From Comamonadaceae bacterium UBA2121 (lineage in GTDB: Bacteria > Pseudomonadota > Gammaproteobacteria > Burkholderiales > Burkholderiaceae_C): a DNA stretch of 64,000 nucleotides. Positions within the stretch are counted from its first letter, which is position 1; each line of letters starts with the position of its first letter. The stretch is taken from NCBI GenBank assembly GCA_002331385.1, contig DCYB01000001.1, forward strand, positions 530,020 through 594,019. The letters run 5' to 3'. Below the pieces are notes generated by a model. That model was not told the DNA's origin, did no database searches, and worked only from the letters and a program-made list of their open reading frames with translations. This document shows, piece by piece, positions 51,280 through 59,546 of this stretch. A program made the position numbers and the translations under genes.

Positions 51280-52275
51280 ATGACGATCGATTTGCGCAAT
51301 CTGCGCTACTTTCTGGAGGTCTGCGCGAACGGCTCCATCAGCCGGGCGGCAGACAAAATGCACATAGCTCAGCCCGCCATGAGCATGCAGATAAAAGGGA
51401 TGGAACAAGCCCTCGGACTGAAGCTGTTTGAGCGTGTTCCGCACGGCGTTGAAATGACAGCACCAGGCGAACGTTTGCGCACGCATGCCGCTGAACTGTT
51501 GGCTCGCTTCGATACTGCGCTCGACGATGTGCGCATGCTGGAGGCGCGCGCTGCCGGGCCTGTCACGCTCGGTCTGCCGCAATCGATGACCAAGCTCTTG
51601 ACCGTCCCTCTGGTGCGCGAGGTCCGGGCACGTTGGCCAGACGTACAACTCCAGATTGCCGAAATGAGTACGGGTTTCATACCGGAACAATTGGCGCACA
51701 AGGGTATCGATCTCGGCCTGACATTCCAGCGCACGGCCAATCCGGGCATCCGTTTCGAACAACTCGCAGAAGAAGCGCTGGTGCTGATCGCGCCGCCCGG
51801 CACCCGATTCCGCTCACGAAGCAAGCGAGGAAAACTTCCAACCGTCAGGTTTTCCACGCTGACCGACTACCCATTGATAATCCCCGCTCCAGAGCATGGG
51901 CTGCGTGTGCTGCTGGACGAATACGCTTGCGCCCGGCACATGAAGTTCACGCCGCTTTCCGAGGTCAACGCCATCCATCAGCTGATAGACGTTGTCGAGA
52001 ATGGCCTAGGATGCAGTCTGCTCTCATACGCTTCGGTGGTCCAGGAAGTGGCACAAGGGAGGCTTGTTGCGGCAGCAATCACTTCACCCTCGATTTCACG
52101 TCCTGTCTATTTGTGCCAGCGCGCACTGGAGACCGCGTCAATTGCGGTATCAAGCGTCGGCAACCTGATCCGAGAATTGGTCACCCAACTGATTCACTCT
52201 GGCGATTGGCCGGCAAAGCTTCATTGCCCCTCTGCAAACCCCGTCGAAAATATCCAATCACAACGACCGGCTTGA
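51280..52275 (+). CDS. LysR-family regulator (module 3)
   Basis: A 331-residue regulator; N-terminal HTH (LRNLRYFLEVCANGSISRAA, QPAMSMQIKGMEQALGLKLF, residues 4-60) and a C-terminal inducer domain with the CbsB/NAC-like IDLGLTFQRTANPGIRFEQL segment. Divergent from module 3 and presumably its controller. The start at 51280 follows a GGAAGATTCGCG leader. Confidence 0.9.
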   Translation: MTIDLRNLRYFLEVCANGSISRAADKMHIAQPAMSMQIKGMEQALGLKLFERVPHGVEMTAPGERLRTHAAELLARFDTALDDVRMLEARAAGPVTLGLPQSMTKLLTVPLVREVRARWPDVQLQIAEMSTGFIPEQLAHKGIDLGLTFQRTANPGIRFEQLAEEALVLIAPPGTRFRSRSKRGKLPTVRFSTLTDYPLIIPAPEHGLRVLLDEYACARHMKFTPLSEVNAIHQLIDVVENGLGCSLLSYASVVQEVAQGRLVAAAITSPSISRPVYLCQRALETASIAVSSVGNLIRELVTQLIHSGDWPAKLHCPSANPVENIQSQRPA

Positions 52276-52432
52276 CATGCGCAGAAAAGGGGTGCATTGC
52301 TGCAAAACGTAAAATGTAATTATCTCGGCGAATTCATACTTAAGAAGCCACTCGAACCATCCAACGACTTACCTATATTCGCTTTGCCAGAAAACTCACA
52401 TTGATATCCTTAGAATTTCTAGCTGTTCGGCT

Positions 52433-52535
52433 CCGGACGATTGGAGCTAGAGTCACTTAGGCCGCCCGAGGCCTATAACTCGGTCTGGCCGATGAACTTC
52501 ATGCTTGACCTGCTTGAGAATGCCCTATCAGACAT
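52433..52535 (+). pseudogene. IS3-type OrfB scrap
   Basis: One plus-strand frame reads RPPEAYNSVWPMNFMLDLLE, resembling the N-x-x-W-x-M-D-F-M region at the start of the IS3 integrase core, with the catalytic Asp changed to Asn. Nothing on either side extends the match. Short and degenerate. Confidence 0.4.
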
Positions 52536-52562
52536 AACACCCCCAGGAGCAAAGCCAAAAAG

Positions 52563-52598
52563 AAAAAGCCTTCTAGACCGTTAATCTAGAAGGCTTTG
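52563..52598 (-). terminator. intrinsic terminator at the prophage junction
   Basis: A perfect 13-bp stem AAAGCCTTCTAGA / TCTAGAAGGCTTT with a TTAACGG-type loop and a T-run on the minus strand. It lies 15 bp downstream of the tRNA-like 3' end, the usual place for a tRNA terminator. Confidence 0.88.
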
Positions 52599-52612
52599 TA
52601 CCAATGGTTAGT

Positions 52613-52640
52613 TGGTAGGCGCGATTGGACTCGAACCAAT
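52613..52640 (-). other. tRNA 3'-end-like sequence, candidate prophage attachment site
   Basis: The minus strand reads ATTGGTTCGAGTCCAAT (a perfect T arm) followed by CGCGCCT, A and CCA. It is the 3' end of a tRNA; a complete cloverleaf cannot be built from the upstream bases. Phage genes start to its right and a tRNA-type terminator lies to its left, so it looks like the att copy left on the far side of the prophage. The tRNA species could not be named. Confidence 0.55.
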
Positions 52641-52747
52641 TTTTACTGTATGGAAAATCAGTAATTTAGCACCCTTTCCCTCTGTGGGATTCCCCTCTAT
52701 TCCCCGCAAATCCCCGGATTTCTCCCACGGAATCTCCCACGGACACG

Positions 52748-52770
52748 CCACCCTCTGAGGTGGCTTTTTT
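52748..52770 (+). terminator. plus-strand terminator before the HNH gene
   Basis: GCCACC / GGTGGC hairpin with a CTCTGA loop followed by TTTTTT, only 14 bp before the HNH start codon. It would isolate the HNH gene from plus-strand transcription upstream. Confidence 0.8.
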
Positions 52771-52784
52771 ATTGCCTAAACACT

Positions 52785-53636
52785 ATGGAACAGACTACTT
52801 TGAAGAAGTGCACGAAGTGCGGGGACAGCAAGCCGGCGACTGCAGAGTTTTACCCAGAAGAAAAATGGGGTCTACGGAATCAATGCAAGTCCTGCCGCGG
52901 CAGATACTCAAACGAACGCCGAATAGCCAGAGAAGCAGAGCGCCCAGAGGCAAGAGCCTTGCGACTAGCTCAAAGGAAAGAATTTAGACAACAGCATCCT
53001 GAGAGGATAAAAGAGCAAAAGCGCGACTCATATCTGAGAAATCGCGAAAGCTGCCTTCTGGCCAATAAGCGCTTCCACGAGGAAAATCCAAATTGGCGTA
53101 AAGAGTACAACACAAAATACTACGCAGAAAAAAGGGCCTCTCTGCTTATGCAGAAGCGCACAGCATACTGGGTCGATCCAGAAAAAATGAGGGCAAGATC
53201 ACGGGCGTGGCGGGCCGACCACCCCGAAATTGCTAAAAAGCTCGATAAAAGATTTAGGCCAATGACCGAAAGGCGTCGTATAAATAATCGCGTGTACGCT
53301 GCCATCAAGCGTAAGATCGACCCACTTTTTGTCTTAAAAATGCGCATCCGCTCTCGCATTCACAATGGGTTACGCGCAATCGGTAAATTGAAAACAATGC
53401 ATACTGAAATGTTTATTGGCTGCAGTTTCGCCGAGTTGAAGATTCACGTCGAGCGCCAGTTCACCAAGGGCATGACTTGGGAGAACCGCGATCAGTGGCA
53501 CATAGATCACATCATCCCCTTGTCCACCGCCAAGACCGAAGAAGATGTGATTCGCTTAAACCACTACACCAACCTGCGCCCGCTTTGGGCAAAGGACAAC
53601 TTGGCGAAGTCGGACAAGGTTGAGTTTCTGTTGTGA
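52785..53636 (+). CDS. HNH endonuclease with N-terminal zinc ribbon (phage)
   Basis: A 283-residue predicted nuclease. The N-terminus has two C-x2-C pairs (CTKCGDSK and CKSCRGRY, residues 9-40). The middle is highly basic and helical, rich in R/K/E. The C-terminus has the HNH core: QWHIDHIIPLSTAKTEEDVI, NLRPLWAKDNLAKSDK. Phages carry such proteins as homing-type or packaging-associated nucleases. It is transcribed opposite to all late genes and converges with Rz1 (4 bp apart). No good ribosome-binding site precedes ATG 52785 and a terminator ends 15 bp before it, so the true start may be internal or expression low. Confidence 0.78.
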   Translation: MEQTTLKKCTKCGDSKPATAEFYPEEKWGLRNQCKSCRGRYSNERRIAREAERPEARALRLAQRKEFRQQHPERIKEQKRDSYLRNRESCLLANKRFHEENPNWRKEYNTKYYAEKRASLLMQKRTAYWVDPEKMRARSRAWRADHPEIAKKLDKRFRPMTERRRINNRVYAAIKRKIDPLFVLKMRIRSRIHNGLRAIGKLKTMHTEMFIGCSFAELKIHVERQFTKGMTWENRDQWHIDHIIPLSTAKTEEDVIRLNHYTNLRPLWAKDNLAKSDKVEFLL

Positions 53637-53639
53637 GGA

Positions 53640-53915
53640 TCACTCACTCGGCGGCGCGAGACCCAGCCCGCCAGCAGGTCTCAGCGTACCGCTGGAGGTA
53701 GTCGAGCTTTTCAGCGTCAAGCTGGACGGACTCTCGGAGATCGAGAACACGGAGTCCAGCAGCTTGATCGAGTTCGACGGCTGCATCGCCCACGGTGCTG
53801 GTGGTTGAATCTGCGGCCCCATCACTGCTGGAGTCACGCACGTATCGGGTGACGATGCGCACCCCGCAAGTACCAGCACGCACACAAGCGCGCAGACGGC
53901 TGTTTTCTTCATCAT
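53640..53915 (-). CDS. Rz1-like outer-membrane spanin (embedded)
   Basis: A small lipoprotein in a different frame inside the Rz-like gene. From Met at 53915 the signal MMKKTAVCALVCVLVLAGCA has the lipobox LAGC; the mature part is about 70 residues and proline-rich (PQIQPPAPW). Embedded Rz1 in an alternative frame of Rz is the classical spanin arrangement; the pair fuses inner and outer membranes in the last step of lysis. It extends four bases beyond the Rz stop. Confidence 0.8.
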   Translation of the reverse strand: MMKKTAVCALVCVLVLAGCASSPDTCVTPAVMGPQIQPPAPWAMQPSNSIKLLDSVFSISESPSSLTLKSSTTSSGTLRPAGGLGLAPPSE

Positions 53916-54162
53916 TTCGGGCGATCCTTTCTGTTGCGGCCCGGTCGGCCTCGTTGATTGCGGCATTGGCAGCGTCAGCAGCCCTTTGGACGGCCTGCCG
54001 CGTCTTTTCTGTGGCGGCTGATATGTCGGCTAGTACCTTGGCGTGATCGGCGCGCAGAGATTGAATGCGGGCTTCGGAGCGCCATCCCTGCACGCCCCAC
54101 CCCACCGCCAAGCCAAGAGCAAACAGCGCAACAGCGATCAGTACTTTGATTTGCTCAGTCAT
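53644..54162 (-). CDS. Rz-like inner-membrane spanin
   Basis: A 172-residue protein with an N-terminal membrane anchor (VLIAVALFALGLAVGWGVQG, residues 7-26) and a long periplasmic coiled coil (RADHAKVLADISAATEKTRQ to about residue 85), followed by CVRAGTCGVRI and a helical tail. This is the i-spanin layout. It follows the endolysin gene and contains the Rz1 frame. Length is in the range of Rz proteins (about 150-180). Confidence 0.83.
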   Translation of the reverse strand: MTEQIKVLIAVALFALGLAVGWGVQGWRSEARIQSLRADHAKVLADISAATEKTRQAVQRAADAANAAINEADRAATERIARNDEENSRLRACVRAGTCGVRIVTRYVRDSSSDGAADSTTSTVGDAAVELDQAAGLRVLDLRESVQLDAEKLDYLQRYAETCWRAGSRAAE

Positions 54163-54204
54163 AGAGCCTCCACCAGTGCCAGAGCATGGCGAAATAGATC
54201 GGGT

Positions 54205-54741
54205 TCATTGCTGCTCTCCAAGGCACTTGGCCTGTCGCTCTAGCTGCCTAGTCCACACTCCTTTGCAACCCTTTGGGCCCCAGTTCCGAGGCAATGAGCA
54301 ATCGCGCCCATCCTGCCTGCGCCAAGCGGGAAGGGCGTTGCAGGCTCTGACATACTCTTCCCGCATCAGATATCGCCGCATCGAGCTTGAGCGCCAATTG
54401 CCAATACCAAACTGGTACGTGAAATCCAAATAGAGGTCGTATTCGCCCTGGGTAAGCTTCACATCTGGCAAGCTGGCGCGGAAAGCTGCCTCGTCCTTGT
54501 TCTGGTGATTGCGCACAATCTGAAGCGCCCTCTTCTCGTCAATCGGAGGATCGGCCAAGGTGACGCGTGAGCCATCCTCATACACAGTTGAGCCGTAGCC
54601 GATGGTGGGAACATCGCCCTGCGTGGGGATGTAGGGCTTGGCGCGAAACCCCTCATGCCCCAGTAGTCCAAAAATCGCGGCAGCAGAAACAGAAAGGGCC
54701 GCGACTGCGACCCTAGTTTTATTGCCTTGACTTTCGCTCAC
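54205..54741 (-). CDS. phage endolysin, GH24 lysozyme (SAR-type)
   Basis: A 178-residue muramidase that degrades peptidoglycan at lysis. It starts with GTG 54741 after GAGAGGGGG, overlapping the holin stop (GTGA). A weakly hydrophobic N-terminal segment (VAVAALSVSAAAIFGLLG, about residues 12-29) looks like a signal-arrest-release anchor. The catalytic region GHEGFRAKPYIPTQGDVPTI has the expected Glu, with Asp and Thr in the GDVPTIGYG loop. The C-terminus has two cysteine-containing segments (CNALPAWRRQDGRDC; CKGVW) that may form disulfides as in R-type endolysins. Confidence 0.88.
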   Translation of the reverse strand: MSESQGNKTRVAVAALSVSAAAIFGLLGHEGFRAKPYIPTQGDVPTIGYGSTVYEDGSRVTLADPPIDEKRALQIVRNHQNKDEAAFRASLPDVKLTQGEYDLYLDFTYQFGIGNWRSSSMRRYLMREEYVRACNALPAWRRQDGRDCSLPRNWGPKGCKGVWTRQLERQAKCLGEQQ

Positions 54742-55079
54742 AGTCGCCCCCTCTCTGTCTCCGACATCTCCTCGTACTCCCGCAACGTGATGATTCGCGG
54801 GCGGCGCGGCTTGATCCAGCCTTTTCGCTCGAGCAGCGGACGCCAGAGCTTCTTCCAGAACCACTCAGCGATCAGCAGGCAGGTATAGACGACTGCAACT
54901 ATGGACGCGACTGTCCCCCATGGAATCGAGTTCACGTACATCCATGTTTCAAAGCTGGAATTGGCTGTTGCCGACCTCGCCACCTGTTCCGCAACATCCG
55001 TTTGCGCAGCGGCTGCGGCTGTGATGGCACTTGCAGCTTTGGCTACTGGCATGCTAATTTCTGCGTTCTGCATATTCAT
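54738..55079 (-). CDS. putative holin
   Basis: A 113-residue protein with one strong membrane segment (IPWGTVASIVAVVYTCLLIA, about residues 52-71), an alanine-rich N-terminal helix and a highly basic C-terminus (KKLWRPLLERKGWIKPRRPR). The size, single membrane span and position immediately upstream of and overlapping the endolysin fit a class III-type holin. Sequence family not recognised with certainty. Confidence 0.65.
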   Translation of the reverse strand: MNMQNAEISMPVAKAASAITAAAAAQTDVAEQVARSATANSSFETWMYVNSIPWGTVASIVAVVYTCLLIAEWFWKKLWRPLLERKGWIKPRRPRIITLREYEEMSETERGRL

Positions 55080-55094
55080 TTTTCACGCGGGCAT

Positions 55095-55117
55095 AAAAAA
55101 GCCCGCCAGGAGCGGGC
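55095..55117 (-). terminator. late-operon terminator
   Basis: GCCCGC / GCGGGC hairpin with a 5-base loop and TTTTTT on the minus strand, about 97 bp after the last virion gene. It separates virion from lysis genes. Confidence 0.88.
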
Positions 55118-55231
55118 ATGGATGAAATGATTAGCGGCTGGATTCGGGCATCCGGCATTGATCCAATATTTTTGGGATGGATCGGTGCGTTATGTGTGCT
55201 AGCGATTATTGACTCATGGCGCAGAAAGTAG
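55118..55231 (+). CDS. candidate 37-residue membrane peptide, antisense to late genes
   Basis: ATG 55118 is preceded by AGGAG at 7 bp. The product is MDEMISGWIRASGIDPIFLG followed by WIGALCVLAIIDSWRRK: a single membrane helix with a basic tail. The ribosome-binding site lies in the loop of the minus-strand terminator hairpin and the frame overlaps the 3' end of the ejection-protein gene by 18 bp. No family known; may be chance. Confidence 0.35.
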   Translation: MDEMISGWIRASGIDPIFLGWIGALCVLAIIDSWRRK

Positions 55232-57457
55232 CCCAGCGCCGTATACGGCAGACGGGGACAGTAAGCCGCGTGCGAGAGATTCCCTCGGCTGTTCAACTAG
55301 CAGGCCCGGTAGAACATTTTGCGCGGCCCGCTGCTGTACCCCCACGCGAATATTTTGTACTGCGGGACCAGCCAGTGGGCCAATGACAGGGACGCTGTTT
55401 AACATGTCCAAGCCACGCCCAAGGAGCAGCGCCCCGCTGTTGCTGTTATTCACAGCAGAGCCAACAGGCTGATTCATCATCAAGCTCGAAACACGGCCAA
55501 TCGACTTCAATTGAGTCAGCTCATCAGGCTGGAAGAATAGGCTCAGCTTTCTATCCCCGATTTGATTCAAAGCCCGGTTGTACGCTGCAGCACTGAATTT
55601 GCCGACTTCATCCGCTTGGCCACCCATGGCCTTATCCTTCAAATGGGCAGTAATAGCGTTTTTGATGGCGTCGATGCCGGGGCCCTGCGGAGCAACTGGA
55701 TTACGCGGGTCTACTAACGAACCAGGCGGCACAGGCGAACCCAACTCGCGGACGAGCGCCCTTGCATCATCAACTGTACCGCCGAGCACGAATTTTTTAA
55801 CGAACCCATCTGGTGCGACTCCCGATAATGCGGCGTCCACCGGTCGTGAGCTTTCTTGCCACTGAAACCTCGAGCGAGCCGCACTTTTTGCATCAAGCAG
55901 GGCATCCATAAACTTCCCCGCTTCGGCATCCTTGCTTCGCAGGTATTGCGCCCCCTGCTCTGTCACCAACTGATTCCCACCAAAATGAGTCTTTATGGGC
56001 TGGATAGGCGTTCCATCCAATGCCTCACGGGCGATTTTTAGCGCCGCTTTCACATTACCATCCGTTGTGGAGCGCTGAGCTGTGGCTATGTCAGTCATCA
56101 AGTTGTCTAGCACATTCGCATTGAACGGAACATTGAATGACTGTCCATTTCTCGTTACTTGACCCTCGCTGATTGTGTTCAACATATTGGCAATGTTGTC
56201 AGGCAGATAAGCCAACTTGTTTTGCTTTGCAAGCGCGTCATAAATCCCGTTAACAACAGCACTGCGATTGAGGGGCGTATCACCACCCGGCATGGAGCGC
56301 GCTGCATTGTAGAGTCCGCTGACTTGTTGCTGCAAAGACGCGTCCTTCCCGCGAATTGCGCCAATGGCCTGCTGCCCAGCGGCGTATGCGTCCCCCCTTG
56401 CAGCTCCGGACTCATTCAGCAAGTCAATCAATCGATTGTTGTTCTGGTTCTGGACGCGGGCAAGGCCTTGCAAACCCGTGTCACTGGCATTTGCGCCCGT
56501 CTTGGCGAGATTCATTTCCCGCGTGATCAGCACTGGATCTTGGGTAACCATGCCGCGCGTTGGTGTGATGCCTAGCTGGCGGAATTCGGCGAGTCTGGCG
56601 GTTGCCGTTGGGTCAAGCTCTTTGCCAAGATGCAACGCACTCCCGAGTTCTTGACGAAGCGCCTGTCGCGCGCGCTCTGGTACTTGCGAGTAATCCACCC
56701 CCGCTCTACTCAGCACCTGCTCAATCTGAACATCCATCTGCGCCGGAGTCATCCCAGCATTCACAAGTTGCCTGCCTGCGTTAATTGCGCGCTTGCCTGC
56801 ATTTGCTGCCGAAGTTGCCAATCCGGGCACCAAGCCACCAGCCACACCCCCGACCAGCGCCGCCCCGGCCTGCTGCAAATCGCTACCCCCCGCCTCTCTG
56901 GACAAGCCGCCAGTCGCACCGGCACCAGCAGAGGATGTCAGTTGAGCCATGGGGTTCGATGCCAGCACCTTGCCAGCCTCCCCAATCATTCCGGGCAACT
57001 TCGCAACTTGCTGGGACGCGCCCAACATGCCGCCTGATCCCGCGACCAGACGTGTGGCGTCACCCACCACGCGCTCAAGAGAGTTATGAGGCTTCGGCAA
57101 ACCAGCCCAATCCGCTGCCTCTGTTGCGATTTGCGAAAGCGGCTTTGTAGGGATGCCAGCACTACGCATCAAGCCAGCCACAGGTTCAGTGAACATCTGC
57201 AACGCCTGAGCTGGCCCTTCCAAAGCGTATCGACCGGTCAATCCGATCTGGCGCGGAATGTCAGAAATGGCGGAGTTGAGCTGTTTGCCGAAAGACGGCG
57301 AAGTCTCAATAGGCGTGGCGGATTGCGGCGCGGGCGATTGAAGCCAATCAGCAGGAACCGCCATGCCATTCGATTTCAATTTGGTCACAAGATCCGCGCG
57401 TGACATATTGTCCGGCACGTTCTGAATAATCGTGCCGTCAGGAAGGCGGACATCCAT
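55214..57457 (-). CDS. large internal virion / DNA-ejection-type protein
   Basis: A 747-residue protein with a short N-terminal domain (MDVRLPDGTIIQNVPDNMSR) of the kind that begins many podovirus ejection proteins, then long Ala/Gly-rich helical stretches (for example AGAALVGGVAGGLVPGLATS) that could insert in membranes. Last gene of the leftward virion operon, a position held by ejection proteins in P22- and T7-like phages. Function is inferred from position and composition. Confidence 0.6.
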   Translation of the reverse strand: MDVRLPDGTIIQNVPDNMSRADLVTKLKSNGMAVPADWLQSPAPQSATPIETSPSFGKQLNSAISDIPRQIGLTGRYALEGPAQALQMFTEPVAGLMRSAGIPTKPLSQIATEAADWAGLPKPHNSLERVVGDATRLVAGSGGMLGASQQVAKLPGMIGEAGKVLASNPMAQLTSSAGAGATGGLSREAGGSDLQQAGAALVGGVAGGLVPGLATSAANAGKRAINAGRQLVNAGMTPAQMDVQIEQVLSRAGVDYSQVPERARQALRQELGSALHLGKELDPTATARLAEFRQLGITPTRGMVTQDPVLITREMNLAKTGANASDTGLQGLARVQNQNNNRLIDLLNESGAARGDAYAAGQQAIGAIRGKDASLQQQVSGLYNAARSMPGGDTPLNRSAVVNGIYDALAKQNKLAYLPDNIANMLNTISEGQVTRNGQSFNVPFNANVLDNLMTDIATAQRSTTDGNVKAALKIAREALDGTPIQPIKTHFGGNQLVTEQGAQYLRSKDAEAGKFMDALLDAKSAARSRFQWQESSRPVDAALSGVAPDGFVKKFVLGGTVDDARALVRELGSPVPPGSLVDPRNPVAPQGPGIDAIKNAITAHLKDKAMGGQADEVGKFSAAAYNRALNQIGDRKLSLFFQPDELTQLKSIGRVSSLMMNQPVGSAVNNSNSGALLLGRGLDMLNSVPVIGPLAGPAVQNIRVGVQQRAAQNVLPGLLVEQPRESLARGLLSPSAVYGAGLLSAP

Positions 57458-58737
57458 TATTTGAGACTCCCAAAATCAATGATCTGGCTTTGTGCAGGCG
57501 CTGCTCCTTGCGGCATCTGCACCGAAAGAAACGGCGCTAGCGGTGCTGCGTTCGGGTTCTGAAGTAATGGCTGCACATTTTGATTGTGAGTTGCGATGCG
57601 CGATTGGGCGGTACGGCGGGCCACTTGAGACAACGTCTTGATCTCCGGAAGAGACATCGTGATTTCGCCTGACGCCGCCTTGCGCAAGATAGCCCGTTCG
57701 CTCTCTGTGATTTGTCCTTGCCCCTTCATCTGAGAGGCTGCGTCAAGTTCAAGCTGGGCCATGGCCTGCATGGCGGCTCGCGTGTTCTGCAATGTCTCGT
57801 CTGCACTTTTCCCCGCAAGCCCGATTTGGTTCCCAACCTGCATTAAAAGTTGCGCGGGTTTTGTTGCAGGACCTGCCATCACTTTTCCACTGCTCAACGC
57901 ACTATCAAGATTATTGAGTGTATTGATCGTGGATACCGCCCCCTTCGCCTGGGCAAGCGAGGCGTCAATCTGCCCGCCAACCCCGCCAGCAATCGAGTTC
58001 AGAAGGCTCTTCTCAGTGTTGACGCTAATGTTATTGCTAGTGCGCGCAGCGCCAGCCGACGCCTTCTGTATTTCGTATTGCTGGTACGCCTTATTGGGGA
58101 TGATCGCGCCACTAGCGTCCATCTGGAAAGGTTTGTTTGGATTTGGGATTGAGCGATTGGCGTTCATGGGATCGTAGGGATTCACCCCGACCCCCTCGAC
58201 AAACTCCAGCTTGTCACGAGGCACCAGATCGCCATAGTTCCGGCTTTGAGAGAAGCGCGCCAAAGACTGCGGGGTGAACTTCGCTGGGTCAATTTTGTCC
58301 ATGGGCAGCTCTTTTTGCATCGCTTGCATGAGTTGCAGACCCCTTGCGGGGTTCACGCCCATCATGTCGGCTACGTACCCCTGCATGTCAAACGATGCAG
58401 GAGTTGCGGGGCGTCCTGCGCTAGGCAGAATCCCTGCCTCAGCGTCACCCATCAATGGTGGTAAGGATGCCTGCCCTGGCTTGAAGAACTTTCCAGCCAA
58501 TTCGCTTTCGCGATCTTGCATCAACCACTCTTTTTGCTGACGCTCTATTTGTGCCTTTCGCCATGCTTGCTCGTCTTTCTCCCATTGGGCTTGCCTCTGC
58601 CGATCCCGCACGCTCCCCGCGTACTGAGTCGCCCCTAGCAGCCCTTCACCAAACCCCTTGCCTTGCGATCCGGCAGCCAGCAAACCAATGCCGAGTGCCG
58701 CTTCAGGCGTGCTCAGGAAATCGAGTAGTCCAGCCAT
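57457..58737 (-). CDS. phage virion-associated protein, unknown
   Basis: A 426-residue protein. The N-terminus (LLDFLSTPEAALGIGLLAAG) is a glycine/alanine-rich hydrophobic segment like those of internal virion proteins, then a charged helical region (QWEKDEQAWRKAQIERQQKE). No enzymatic motif seen. Its ATG shares a base with the stop of the upstream gene and its stop with the next ATG, so the operon is tightly coupled. Confidence 0.6.
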   Translation of the reverse strand: MAGLLDFLSTPEAALGIGLLAAGSQGKGFGEGLLGATQYAGSVRDRQRQAQWEKDEQAWRKAQIERQQKEWLMQDRESELAGKFFKPGQASLPPLMGDAEAGILPSAGRPATPASFDMQGYVADMMGVNPARGLQLMQAMQKELPMDKIDPAKFTPQSLARFSQSRNYGDLVPRDKLEFVEGVGVNPYDPMNANRSIPNPNKPFQMDASGAIIPNKAYQQYEIQKASAGAARTSNNISVNTEKSLLNSIAGGVGGQIDASLAQAKGAVSTINTLNNLDSALSSGKVMAGPATKPAQLLMQVGNQIGLAGKSADETLQNTRAAMQAMAQLELDAASQMKGQGQITESERAILRKAASGEITMSLPEIKTLSQVARRTAQSRIATHNQNVQPLLQNPNAAPLAPFLSVQMPQGAAPAQSQIIDFGSLK

Positions 58738-59546
58738 TACGCACCTCCGTCACCAGTACGCCACGTTTCGCGGCGCTGCAAGAAACCCGGATCGTTTTCA
58801 CGCATCCACTGCTCAATCAAGTCCTCTGTAAGCTGAGGCTTTTCTGCAATGGGTTTATCCTCCGACTTCAAGTTGCTCGTATAGGGATTCAGGTTCTGCC
58901 AATCCAGCGTGCCATAGGATCCGCCGCCCAAGGTTGTCGGGAACGCGCCACCGGCCATCTGGCCCATAGCCTGCGGCATGGACTGGCCCATCTGCCCCGC
59001 CTGCCCAAAAGCATCACTGATGGAGCCAGCCGCGAGCGGAGAGCCTTGACCGGCCATCGCCGACATTGCAGAGCGCATATCACCTTGTGGCTGGCCCTGC
59101 ATGCTCCCCAGCAACCCTTGCATTCCAGCCTGCGCAGGCGCTTTTTGTGCGACTGGCCCATGAGTGGAGAGCAAACCCTGAGACATGCGGGCAGCGCCGC
59201 CCATGTTGAATGGGTTGATGCCCAACTCCGACCCCGCTGGAGCGCGCTGGTAACGCGACCCCATCAGATTGTTCGCATAACCCATCAGGCCCGGAGCCAT
59301 GGAGTTGCGGAACATGTCGATGTCACCAAACAGGTTCTGGTAACCCGTCTGCTGCATCTGATTGAACGGGTTCTGTCGGTAATGGCCCTGAAGCTCTTGC
59401 CCCAGGCCGATGTTATCCTTGAGCCATTCCTGTGACGGCTTCCATGGCTCGCTGGATGTGGTTTGTGACGAGCCGCCTTTATCAGCCATCATCCCGGAAA
59501 CTGCCGATCCAGCCACTGCCGCTGCGATTGGTATTGCTGCTGGCAT
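58737..59546 (-). CDS. phage virion-associated protein, Gly/Met/Gln-rich
   Basis: A 269-residue protein beginning with a small hydrophobic segment (AAIPIAAAVAGSAVSGMMAD) and continuing with low-complexity Gly, Met, Gln and Asn sequence (GLLGSMQGQPQGDMRSAMSA). This layout is frequent in podovirus internal proteins encoded between the tail and ejection genes. No family identified. Confidence 0.6.
   Translation of the reverse strand: MPAAIPIAAAVAGSAVSGMMADKGGSSQTTSSEPWKPSQEWLKDNIGLGQELQGHYRQNPFNQMQQTGYQNLFGDIDMFRNSMAPGLMGYANNLMGSRYQRAPAGSELGINPFNMGGAARMSQGLLSTHGPVAQKAPAQAGMQGLLGSMQGQPQGDMRSAMSAMAGQGSPLAAGSISDAFGQAGQMGQSMPQAMGQMAGGAFPTTLGGGSYGTLDWQNLNPYTSNLKSEDKPIAEKPQLTEDLIEQWMRENDPGFLQRRETWRTGDGGA

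Larger units (their letters stand above)
52276..52784. other. junction between chromosome and prophage
   Basis: 509 bp without an intact gene. From left to right: nothing identifiable to about 52430, an IS3-like OrfB scrap, a strong terminator hairpin, a tRNA-3'-end-like sequence, and a second terminator just before the HNH gene. Confidence 0.5.

Noticed and set aside
52613..52690. Complete tRNA gene at the prophage junction
   Set aside because: Only the T arm, acceptor 3' strand and CCA are convincing. No matching 5' acceptor strand or seven-base anticodon loop could be placed.
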